Source of the DNA: a virus
DNA length: 30,424 bases
Direction: 5' to 3' (one strand)
IMG/VR virus record: IMGVR_UViG_3300021956_000057
Span: 1 to 30,424 of that record
Shown: one piece after another, positions 20,900 through 28,552 of the stretch
How positions within the stretch are numbered: the first letter of the stretch is position 1
How the letters are laid out: each line of letters opens with the position of its first letter
Program-made: the position numbers and the translations under genes
The notes under the pieces: model-generated
Told to the model about the DNA's origin: nothing
Seen by the model: only the letters and a program-made list of their open reading frames with translations
Database searches by the model: none

Positions 20900-23575
20900 G
20901 CAAATAAAGTTACAATCAATACAGATGCACTAAACATTACTTGGGCTACAAATACTCAATATCGTTTTGAAGTAGATGAAAATTTTATTGTTGAAGACGG
21001 TGGAAGTCTTCAAGGACTAAGTGCCAATCAAAATTTTTATACATTTACAACCAATAGCACAGGTCCTGTACTAGCTTCTAGTATTCCTGCAAACGGTTCA
21101 ACAAATGTTACTGATAACAGTCAAGTAGTAATTATTTTTGATAGAAAAATTAGAGTAAACACAGGCAATATTCGTCTATACAAACAAGACGGAACATTGT
21201 TGGCAACCTTTAGTGTTACAGATACTAGCAAAGTAACTGTAGGCGATGACAGAATTACTATTGATTTATTTGGTTATCTTTCCTTTGCCAATACAGGTTA
21301 TTATTTTACAGCAGATGCAAGCATTGTCAAAGACTATGATGGATTTAATAGTGTAGCCATAACAGGTTCTAGTACTATTGCATTTACTACAGGTGGTGCC
21401 GCGGCAATTGCTTCAACAAGTCCAAGTGTTAATTCAACTTATGTAACTAACAAAACAAGTCTTACAATCACATTTGATAGAAAAGTTCTTGCCAACACAG
21501 GTTACATTAAATTATATAAAGTAGGTACAACTGATACTTTAGTAAAATCATTTAATGTAGCCAATAGTTCGGAAGTTACTGTAAGCAATTACAATGTAGT
21601 GGTAAATGTAACTGGTTATATTAAATCATTCCAAACTTATTATTTCTTAATTGATGCGGCCGCAGTTACTGACTATGGTGGTATTCAATATGCTGGATTA
21701 ACAGATCCAAACGCAATCCGTTATTCAACAAGTTTATTGCTACAGGACACATTTGTTTTATCTAATACTTCAAGTTTTGCGGCACAGTATCTATTAGATG
21801 GTAATTTTGGATATGCATTAGCCTTAAATGACACTTATACACTAGTTGGTGCACCATATGATAGAAGTCAATCATTTAGTCGCAGAGAAAATTATCACAG
21901 CGGTGGCGGTGCAGTAAGTGTACGCAATACCAGCACAGGCGCAGAAATTGCTTATATTAAAAATGAACATGGAACGCTTTCACCTAGCAGAGATATGTTT
22001 GGTGCAAGTCTAGCTATTTCAGGATCTTCTGCTTTGATTGGCCGACCACTAGATGATGATTATGTTCCTAGTGCTATTACAATTAGCATTGACAATACAC
22101 AAGGTAAAGTAACAATCTTAAGCGGTACACTAACATCAAATATTATTTTGTTTGCTGGAACTAATACAGGCACTGGTAGCATTAGTGGATACACAGAATA
22201 TACTCCATATTATTTGAATAGACAGCTGGTTTATGTAAATGGCGCTTATCAAAGCGAATATTATGTATTGTGTACAGCTCCAGAAGATCCAACCGGTAAC
22301 CAAGCACCATATGATTCATATCCAGAAACTTATGTAACAACTAGTCCTGGAACATTTAATGCCATTGTTTATTCACTTAATGATAAAGTTGATGGAGGAA
22401 GTGTAGATGTTTGGGATTTAAGTTCTAATTCTTTTGTTAGAACATTGATTAATCCTAGCAGTGGCAATTATACATATCAAGATAAATTTGGAACTAGTGT
22501 TGCATTAAATGGTACTAAGGCATTAATTGGTTCACCTGGTGAAATCAGTATAGGTACAACTCAAATTGCTATTTCTTCTGTAGATAGCAATGGTAAATTC
22601 TACGGCGATACCAATATGGCTAGTAATTTGCCTTATATAACTCCTGGAGTAGGCAATAGCCCATATCCAATCGAGATTACTGGAACTAAAACAGGAACAG
22701 GCAATATTAGCGGATATTCTAGTGGTAACATTTATTACACTTGGGGTGTACAAGGCACATATCCAAATTATTATATTCAATTATTTGCAAACCCAACTTT
22801 ATGGGGTACAAGTTTCTTTAGTTATGTAAGTGTTACAACAGGAACACTTACTGGATTAACTTTTAAGAAAGGTATTATTGGCCATGGAAAAGTCTATGTA
22901 TTTGATACAAATAGCGGATCATTAACTTATACTATAGGGCCAGATGGAACCGATACCGGATTTGGTACGCAAGTTGCATTGACTGATGATTATGTTATAA
23001 TTCGCGGATCAAGCAAGATCTTTATATACAATTCAACATACAGTTTTGTTAGAAGGATAACAGGACTAAGTTCATATTCATCTTTTGCTGTATATGGCGA
23101 TTATGTTGTTGTTGGTCTTCCTGGTGTTTATAATCCGGATACTGATATACCTGGTTCAGTTCCTAGAGGGGTTGTTAGAGTTTACAGTTTAAGCACTGGT
23201 GCATTAATACATGAAATTTATGGTCCAACACCTCCTACTCTTGAAGCTACTGGATATGTAGATCCATATTACGGAAACAAGGTAGCAATTAACAGTAAAT
23301 ATTTTGTAGTTTCTGCGCCTAGATATGGAGTTCAAAAAACTATACTTGATACCACCGGTACTCAAGCGGGTAGAAGTTATGTTTATTCACTAAGCGATGC
23401 AACGCTAATAGCAACTATTGATAATCCTGTTTATGGCGGAAATTCAACAGGTGAAAATGACTTCTTTGGATCAGTTACCGCTTGTAGCACAAATTATATT
23501 GCTATAACTTCTGAAAGAGAAGACACTCCAACAGTTAATGGTGGTGCTGTATATCTATTTAAAGAAGAGTTCTAA
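20897..23575 (+). CDS. Ig-like and FG-GAP propeller adhesin
   Basis: An 892-aa protein in the same frame as the J-like gene, separated by one TAA. Residues 1-55 (NKVTINTDALNITWATNTQYRF) complete the Ig domain cut at the end of that gene. Two whole SbsA-type Ig domains follow (about 55-162 and 163-280; both have the TFDRKV...NTGxIxLYK pattern). From about 285 to 890 there are FG-GAP-type blades (FGYALALNDTYTLVGAP, DMFGASLAISGSSALIGRPL, DKFGTSVALNGTKALIGSPG, YGNKVAINSKYFVVSAPRYG, FFGSVTACSTNYIAITSE), forming a probable beta-propeller. Two related insert domains (GTGSISGYTEY and GTGNISGYSSG) interrupt the blades. It is likely a tip-attached receptor-binding protein. Confidence 0.8.
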   Translation: MANKVTINTDALNITWATNTQYRFEVDENFIVEDGGSLQGLSANQNFYTFTTNSTGPVLASSIPANGSTNVTDNSQVVIIFDRKIRVNTGNIRLYKQDGTLLATFSVTDTSKVTVGDDRITIDLFGYLSFANTGYYFTADASIVKDYDGFNSVAITGSSTIAFTTGGAAAIASTSPSVNSTYVTNKTSLTITFDRKVLANTGYIKLYKVGTTDTLVKSFNVANSSEVTVSNYNVVVNVTGYIKSFQTYYFLIDAAAVTDYGGIQYAGLTDPNAIRYSTSLLLQDTFVLSNTSSFAAQYLLDGNFGYALALNDTYTLVGAPYDRSQSFSRRENYHSGGGAVSVRNTSTGAEIAYIKNEHGTLSPSRDMFGASLAISGSSALIGRPLDDDYVPSAITISIDNTQGKVTILSGTLTSNIILFAGTNTGTGSISGYTEYTPYYLNRQLVYVNGAYQSEYYVLCTAPEDPTGNQAPYDSYPETYVTTSPGTFNAIVYSLNDKVDGGSVDVWDLSSNSFVRTLINPSSGNYTYQDKFGTSVALNGTKALIGSPGEISIGTTQIAISSVDSNGKFYGDTNMASNLPYITPGVGNSPYPIEITGTKTGTGNISGYSSGNIYYTWGVQGTYPNYYIQLFANPTLWGTSFFSYVSVTTGTLTGLTFKKGIIGHGKVYVFDTNSGSLTYTIGPDGTDTGFGTQVALTDDYVIIRGSSKIFIYNSTYSFVRRITGLSSYSSFAVYGDYVVVGLPGVYNPDTDIPGSVPRGVVRVYSLSTGALIHEIYGPTPPTLEATGYVDPYYGNKVAINSKYFVVSAPRYGVQKTILDTTGTQAGRSYVYSLSDATLIATIDNPVYGGNSTGENDFFGSVTACSTNYIAITSEREDTPTVNGGAVYLFKEEF

Positions 23576-23766
23576 TGGCTGAAATTAAACTATTGATGGA
23601 TCAATTGGCCGATTATGTGCAATACCCTAAGAGCTTAGAACGCCTTGGGGTATGTAGTGGCTGTCCTAGCTTAATTAAAGATACATTAACATGTCAAGAA
23701 TGCGGATGCAATATGAAATTAAAAGTATTAGTACCGCTTATGAAGTGTCCATTGAACAAGTGGTAA
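23575..23766 (+). CDS. Zinc-ribbon small protein (DUF6171-like)
   Basis: A 63-aa protein whose ATG overlaps the stop of the propeller gene. It has three Cys groups: GVCSGCP (C27, C30), LTCQECGCNM (C40, C43, C45) and a terminal KCPLNKW (C58). The C-x2-CP...C-x2-CGC...KCPxxKW arrangement matches the DUF6171-type zinc ribbons found in T4-like marine phages and some bacteria. It probably binds one zinc with four of these Cys. Function is unknown. Its position between two tail adhesin genes is odd for a zinc protein and suggests that it is an accessory insert or a tail-fibre assembly helper. Confidence 0.75.
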   Translation: MAEIKLLMDQLADYVQYPKSLERLGVCSGCPSLIKDTLTCQECGCNMKLKVLVPLMKCPLNKW

Positions 23767-23802
23767 CTTTTTTTGCTTTTTTCAATGATTTTTTAGGTTT
23801 GC

Positions 23803-23810
23803 ACTAAATA
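23803..23810 (+). promoter_or_regulatory. TAAATA-type putative late promoter
   Basis: ACTAAATA (followed by CT, as at 1862) lies in the 102-bp gap after the zinc protein. The leader downstream holds a TGCG-AAT-CGCA hairpin (23815-23825) and AAGGAG before the ATG at 23869. The T-rich run at 23768-23793 has no clear hairpin. Confidence 0.5.
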
Positions 23811-23868
23811 CTTGTGCGAATCGCATAACGCAAGTTATTAACCAAATACAACCCTTAAGGAGAAAAAT

Positions 23869-24270
23869 ATGGGCGCAGCCAGTAATTATTTAGAAGCAAA
23901 ACTTCTAGACCACGCACTTGGTACAGCAACTTTTACCAAGCCAACAACCGTTTATGTAGCATTACATACAAGTGATCCTGGTGAAACAGGTAGCTTTTCA
24001 GGCGAAGTTTCAACTTCAGGAACTGCTTACAGCCGTAAGGCAGTAACATTTGCAGCAGCTTCAAGTGGAAGTGCCGCAAGCAATGCAACAGTAACATTTG
24101 ACGCCGCAACTTCAAGTTGGGGTACTATTACTCACATTAGCGTAACTGATAATGCAACAGCAGGTTCAGGTAATGTGTTGTTCTATGGTGCTGTTACAAC
24201 TAGTAAGACAATTGACACAGGCGATACTTTCCAAATTACATCAGGCAACTTAACAGTTAGCTTAGATTAA
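23869..24270 (+). CDS. Tail fibre-associated protein (Gp80-like)
   Basis: A 133-aa beta protein behind AAGGAG. The pattern ASNYLEAKLLDHALGTATF, VYVALHTSDPGETGSFSGEV, YSRKAVTFAAASSGSAASNA, VTFDAATSSWGTITHISVTD and LFYGAVTTSKTIDTGDTFQI is that of a common small phage protein placed before tail fibres: helix, YLALhTsDP, YxRqavtF, WGtITHfgi, GdLTvsLD. It probably forms part of the fibre attachment or the fibre shaft base. Expression is likely high because it has its own promoter motif and a good ribosome site. Confidence 0.8.
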   Translation: MGAASNYLEAKLLDHALGTATFTKPTTVYVALHTSDPGETGSFSGEVSTSGTAYSRKAVTFAAASSGSAASNATVTFDAATSSWGTITHISVTDNATAGSGNVLFYGAVTTSKTIDTGDTFQITSGNLTVSLD

Positions 24271-24296
24271 TTGTCATACCTTACTAGGAGCGAATC

Positions 24297-25646
24297 ATGA
24301 CAAAACCATTAATAGTCACCCGTGCTGGTAAAGGAACACCCTTAACTAGTGCGGAAGGCGACAGTAATTTTACAAACCTACGCGATGCCCAAGTTGGTAT
24401 CAAAGTAGGTTCTGAAACTATCTACGCAGACCTTAACGGGTCTATTGAAATTGTAGCAGGTAGTAATTTAACTATTGACTCTAACACGGGCAATAAGACA
24501 TTAACTATCAATGCTCCATATTCAGCTACAGGTGCTACAGGTGCTACAGGTGCAACTGGAGCAACAGGCGCACAAGGTATCCAAGGAAACACTGGAGCAA
24601 CCGGTGCCACAGGACCACAAGGCGATATGGGTCCAACCGGTGCTCAAGGACCACAAGGACCTGCTGGAGATCAAGGCATTCAAGGCAATACTGGAGCAAC
24701 AGGTGCTACAGGTGCAACAGGACCACAAGGCGATATGGGTCCTACAGGCCCTCAAGGTGCTACAGGTGCAACAGGACCTCAGGGTGATGTTGGCCCAACA
24801 GGAGCAACTGGCGCACAGGGAGATATGGGACCAACTGGCCCAACTGGCGCACAAGGACCAACAGGAGCAACTGGTGCTACAGGTGCTACAGGTCAAGGCT
24901 TTATTATTGCCAAAACATACGCAAGTCTATCAGCTTTAACAGCAGATACAAGTCCAACAGGTATCACAGCTGGTGAATTTGCTATTATTGACAGTGATGC
25001 ATCTGATCCTAACAATAGCAAATTGTATCTATGGACAGGAAGCAGTTACAATTATGTAATGGACTTATCTGGTGCTCAAGGTATCCAAGGTGCTACTGGT
25101 GCTACAGGTGCAACAGGACCACAAGGCGATATGGGTCCTACAGGTGCTACTGGAGCCGCTGGTTCTAATGGTGCTACTGGAGCAACGGGCGCAACTGGAG
25201 CTACTGGACCACAAGGTGATATGGGACCTGCTGGAGCTACAGGAGCTACCGGACCTCAAGGAGACCAAGGCATTCAAGGCCCAACAGGTGCTACTGGTGC
25301 ACAAGGACCAACTGGACCACAAGGTGACCAAGGCATTCAAGGAAATACTGGTGCTACTGGCCCACAAGGTGACACTGGCCCAACAGGTGCTACTGGCGCT
25401 CAAGGTGATGTTGGACCTACAGGACCACAAGGCCCACAAGGCAATGTTGGACCAACAGGTGCTACTGGACCAACAGGTGCAACAGGTGCAACAGGTGCTA
25501 CTGGAGCAAACTTTACTACAACTGTGGCAACAGATGCTCCAACTGTTTATGATACCGGATACTTTGAAGGTACATTAGACACTCCAGTTGCTTGGAGTAA
25601 AGTAACAATCAGTGGATCCGCTTACTGGATTCCATTGTATCAGTAA
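24297..25646 (+). CDS. Collagen-like tail fibre
   Basis: A 449-aa protein with AGGAG upstream. Residues 1-75 are an attachment module beginning [20 protein letters not shown], shared with the next fibre gene. Two Gly-x-y blocks follow (about residues 79-200 and 259-404), dominated by [16 protein letters not shown]-like units; these form collagen triple helices. Between them lies a compact domain ([40 protein letters not shown]). The last 45 residues ([19 protein letters not shown] ... [17 protein letters not shown]) form the tip. Trimeric fibre with a flexible hinge is the likely structure. The collagen-coding DNA is a low-complexity repeat prone to expansion and contraction. Confidence 0.85.
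   Translation: MTKPLIVTRAGKGTPLTSAEGDSNFTNLRDAQVGIKVGSETIYADLNGSIEIVAGSNLTIDSNTGNKTLTINAPYSATGATGATGATGATGAQGIQGNTGATGATGPQGDMGPTGAQGPQGPAGDQGIQGNTGATGATGATGPQGDMGPTGPQGATGATGPQGDVGPTGATGAQGDMGPTGPTGAQGPTGATGATGATGQGFIIAKTYASLSALTADTSPTGITAGEFAIIDSDASDPNNSKLYLWTGSSYNYVMDLSGAQGIQGATGATGATGPQGDMGPTGATGAAGSNGATGATGATGATGPQGDMGPAGATGATGPQGDQGIQGPTGATGAQGPTGPQGDQGIQGNTGATGPQGDTGPTGATGAQGDVGPTGPQGPQGNVGPTGATGPTGATGATGATGANFTTTVATDAPTVYDTGYFEGTLDTPVAWSKVTISGSAYWIPLYQ
24531..24898 (+). repeat. Collagen-type Gly-x-y DNA repeat, block 1
   Basis: About 120 codons of imperfect GGTGCTACA/GGACCACAAGGC units encode [13 protein letters not shown]-like triplets. Synonymous codons vary, so the DNA is less uniform than the protein. 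Confidence 0.9.
25071..25508 (+). repeat. Collagen-type Gly-x-y DNA repeat, block 2
   Basis: About 145 codons of the same Gly-x-y type, after a 57-codon globular insert. Assembly through both blocks from short reads may be unreliable in unit number. Confidence 0.9.
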
Positions 25647-25661
25647 AAGTAGGCAAACAAG

Positions 25662-25685
25662 GGGAGGGTGCATGTGTGCCCTCCT
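25662..25685 (+). terminator. Possible terminator hairpin after collagen fibre
   Basis: GGAGGG (25663-25668) pairs with CCCTCC (25679-25684), extended by G-U pairs on both sides. Only a weak T stretch follows, so it may be an attenuator or mRNA stabiliser. Confidence 0.45.
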
Positions 25686-25693
25686 ATCCCGTT

Positions 25694-25703
25694 TATAAAA
25701 ATA
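25694..25703 (+). promoter_or_regulatory. Variant of late-promoter motif (TATAAAAATA)
   Basis: It follows the hairpin at 25662 by 8 bases and precedes the second fibre gene, the same layout as the other units, but the core is TAAAAATA rather than TAAATA. AAGGA overlaps its end. Confidence 0.3.
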
Positions 25704-25713
25704 AGGAAAAACG

Positions 25714-27930
25714 ATGACCAAGCCGGTAATAGTAACAAGAGCAACTCTAGGGCGACCATTAACTCGCACAGAACTAGACAATAACTTCACCAATATTAAT
25801 AATGCTACTGTTAGCGTTACTGGTGATACAGGTACAATAACGAATGACCTTAACGGTTCGTTTCAGATTTCAGGAGGTACTGCTACAACCAGTAAAGTGG
25901 TTAGCAATGCCTTAATTATTGATTTAGATGATACTGCGGTAACACCTGGATCATATTCATTAGCAAGTATTACAGTAGATCAACAAGGTCGAATTACAGC
26001 CGCATCAAGCGGTTCAATTACTCCAGCAGGAAGTAATACACAAATTCAATTTAATAATAGTGGCGCACTAGGTGCAAGTTCAAGTTTAACTTGGGATGGT
26101 ACATATCTAAGTTCAACATATTTGAAATCATCTAATTCTGCAGGAGATGAAGGTGGCGAAATATTACTAGCCAAACCAGCAACTAACAGTACAATTAGTG
26201 GTACTGGTGTTACTATTGATGTATATCAAAATAAATTACGAATTTTTGAACAAGGCGGTTCAGCCCGTGGTGCTTATATTGATTTAACAGCCGCATCAGC
26301 AGGCGTAGGTACAAATTTATTGTCAAGTGGAGGCGGCGCAACAACATTAGATGGACTTAGTGATGTTGTAATTACAGCCGCGGCAACCGGTGATATTTTA
26401 AGATTTGATGGAACCAACTGGGTTGATACAGCAGAAAGTTCTATTACTGTTGGTACTGCAACTGTTGGTTCAACAGTTACTCTAACTGCTGATAATACAA
26501 CTAATGCAACCAACTATCCATTGTTTGTTAATGCAGCAACAGGTAATTTAAGTCCAAGAACAGATACTGGTTTTACTTATAATCCAAGTACTGGAATTTT
26601 AACTGCCGCACAATTTAGTGGACCATTATCTGGTAATGCAAGTACAGCTACTAGTGCTACTAGTGCTACCGTAGCTTCTACTGTTACAGTAACAGCAGAT
26701 AATACAACTAACGCAACAAATTATCTATTATTTGTTAATGCTCAAACAGGTGATCTTAGTCTTAGAGCCGATAATACATTAACATATAATCCATCTACTA
26801 ATTCGCTAAGTTCTACTGGAACTGGATCTTTTGGTACGCTTACTACTAGTGTAGATGCTACTTTTAGTGGTACTGGATCTGTTACTATGCAACCAAGTAA
26901 TACTGTTACAATTGGACCTGCAATAGCAGGAACCATTAACAATATGAGTATTGGTGCTACAACTGCAAGGGCAGGTACTTTTTTAGGTTTAACTGCTAAA
27001 GGTACAACTAGTACAGCTAAATTAACATTAGATACAACTGCATTAAGTTCAACTGCTTGGACAACAGCAGGTATAGGTTTAAAAGTTCAAGCAGCTACAT
27101 ACACTGATACAAGTTCAGTAGCAGGCACAGTAGCCGCAAGCCATGTTCATGCAATTGCCGCTCCAACAATGGCTAGTACTAATGCCATTACTGTTACTGA
27201 TGCAGCAAGTTTATACATTGCTGATGGTCCAACACAAGGTACTAATACAACTATTACCAATAAATGGGCATTGTTAACAGCAGGTAATATTAAAAGTTCT
27301 GGAGCAACAATTGGTGGAACAGCATTCCCAACAGCAACAGGAACAACTGGTCAAGTTTTAGCTTTATCCAGCGCAGGTACTGCCGCTTGGACTACTGCAA
27401 GTAGTGGTAATGCTGTAGCCATAGTAGCAGGTACAATTGCCAGTCAAACATTTAGTATTTCAACTAGTACTGGTATTGCTGAAACTACCACCCCACATAC
27501 TTGGAGTGAATTATCCGATCCATCAGGTATAGTAACAGTCAGTACTGATACAGTAACAATATCTTCTGCTGGAACTTATTTGATTGAATATCATAGTAAT
27601 AACAGTTTAATCTTTACTACCACTAGTGGTAATAATACTACTGGTACTATTCCTGTAACACAATTTAAATTATACAATAGTAGTGATGCAACAACTTTAG
27701 TTACATTTGATTGTAATACCAGTAATGATCGTGTTACTAATGGTAACGGTGTTGCTGGTTCTTGGCCAAGATCTCCAGTTCAAATGAAAACAGTTGTGAC
27801 TATAACAGGAAGCAAAAGTTTTACTATTAGACACACCGCAGCAGCAGCAACTAGTGGTTGGAATGATTTGTCAATAAGATACACTAATGCAGTTCAAAAA
27901 CCTCATATGGTTATTACTAAATTAGCCTAA
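25714..27930 (+). CDS. Long tail fibre with paralogous attachment module
   Basis: A 738-aa, Ser/Thr/Ala/Asn-rich beta fibre. Residues 1-30 (MTKPVIVTRATLGRPLTRTE, LDNNFTNI) are homologous to the start of the collagen fibre gene. The shaft contains repeated units: SYSLASITVDQQGRITAASS, LDGLSDVVITAAATGDILRF, and two copies of VTADNTTNATNY(P/L)LFVNAxTGxL about 82 residues apart. The region AASHVHAIAAPTMASTNA resembles intramolecular or fibre assembly modules. The last about 130 residues (TISSAGTYLIEYHSNNSLIF, FKLYNSSDATTLVTFDCNTS, HMVITKLA) form a C1q-like jelly-roll tip likely to bind the receptor. It forms the second of two alternative or co-assembled fibres. Confidence 0.8.
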   Translation: MTKPVIVTRATLGRPLTRTELDNNFTNINNATVSVTGDTGTITNDLNGSFQISGGTATTSKVVSNALIIDLDDTAVTPGSYSLASITVDQQGRITAASSGSITPAGSNTQIQFNNSGALGASSSLTWDGTYLSSTYLKSSNSAGDEGGEILLAKPATNSTISGTGVTIDVYQNKLRIFEQGGSARGAYIDLTAASAGVGTNLLSSGGGATTLDGLSDVVITAAATGDILRFDGTNWVDTAESSITVGTATVGSTVTLTADNTTNATNYPLFVNAATGNLSPRTDTGFTYNPSTGILTAAQFSGPLSGNASTATSATSATVASTVTVTADNTTNATNYLLFVNAQTGDLSLRADNTLTYNPSTNSLSSTGTGSFGTLTTSVDATFSGTGSVTMQPSNTVTIGPAIAGTINNMSIGATTARAGTFLGLTAKGTTSTAKLTLDTTALSSTAWTTAGIGLKVQAATYTDTSSVAGTVAASHVHAIAAPTMASTNAITVTDAASLYIADGPTQGTNTTITNKWALLTAGNIKSSGATIGGTAFPTATGTTGQVLALSSAGTAAWTTASSGNAVAIVAGTIASQTFSISTSTGIAETTTPHTWSELSDPSGIVTVSTDTVTISSAGTYLIEYHSNNSLIFTTTSGNNTTGTIPVTQFKLYNSSDATTLVTFDCNTSNDRVTNGNGVAGSWPRSPVQMKTVVTITGSKSFTIRHTAAAATSGWNDLSIRYTNAVQKPHMVITKLA

Positions 27931-27943
27931 TTAAGGACAAACA

Positions 27944-28543
27944 ATGATACAAGATATTAGTTACTTTGAGATAGGCTACATTGACGAAAGTTATTTTGTT
28001 CGTGTAGCTGAGGCCGAAAGTAATATCTCAACTAGCTCTACAATGTCTGTGACTTGTGGAGTTATTAAACACGCTCAAGTAGCTATTACTAGTGCATTTA
28101 CAACATCATTAGTAGCTAATCCAATACGCAATGACCAAGTTATATTAAGTACCTCAGCAACATTAGCCGCAACACCAAAACGCATTCGCGACAATAATAT
28201 TGCTGTTGCCAGTGTGTTTAATATTGCTACAAGTGCAAGTAGAGTATTCCATGTTGGAACTAGCGAAACAGCCGCATTCAATATTACTGCGGTTAATGCC
28301 CGTACAAGATCAACTCAAGCCGCTATTACTGCGGCTTTTTCATCAACTCTAACAGTTAGAGAAACAAGTGGATTATCGGCTAATTTAACAACAACAGCAA
28401 CATTAAATTGTACAGCTATTCGTGCAATTCGCGTTATAGGAGACAGTACTATACAAGGACAGATTATTTCTCCAACAGGTGCTGTGTTACAAACAGATAT
28501 CTATCCAAACTACAGCCAAGTTACATTGGCTACACCGGCTTAA
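27944..28543 (+). CDS. Repeat tail protein, short paralogue of the giant protein
   Basis: A 199-aa protein behind AAGGA. It begins MIQDISYFEIGYIDESYFVR, then has about six repeats of the LSTSATLAATPKRIRDNNIAV type, the same class as in the giant protein at 28553/2-820. It ends in a short domain (GDSTIQGQIISPTGAVLQTD, IYPNYSQVTLATPA). Likely an adaptor or fibre that assembles with the giant protein through matching repeats. Spacing to the next ATG is 9 bp with AAGGA between, so they are co-expressed. Function is inferred from repeats and position. Confidence 0.75.
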   Translation: MIQDISYFEIGYIDESYFVRVAEAESNISTSSTMSVTCGVIKHAQVAITSAFTTSLVANPIRNDQVILSTSATLAATPKRIRDNNIAVASVFNIATSASRVFHVGTSETAAFNITAVNARTRSTQAAITAAFSSTLTVRETSGLSANLTTTATLNCTAIRAIRVIGDSTIQGQIISPTGAVLQTDIYPNYSQVTLATPA

Positions 28544-28552
28544 GGAACGACA

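Noticed and set aside
24531-25508. CRISPR array or noncoding tandem repeat
   Set aside because: The periodicity is 9 bp in frame and encodes Gly-x-y triplets. There are no constant repeats with unique spacers. The long antisense frames here are shadows of the repeat.
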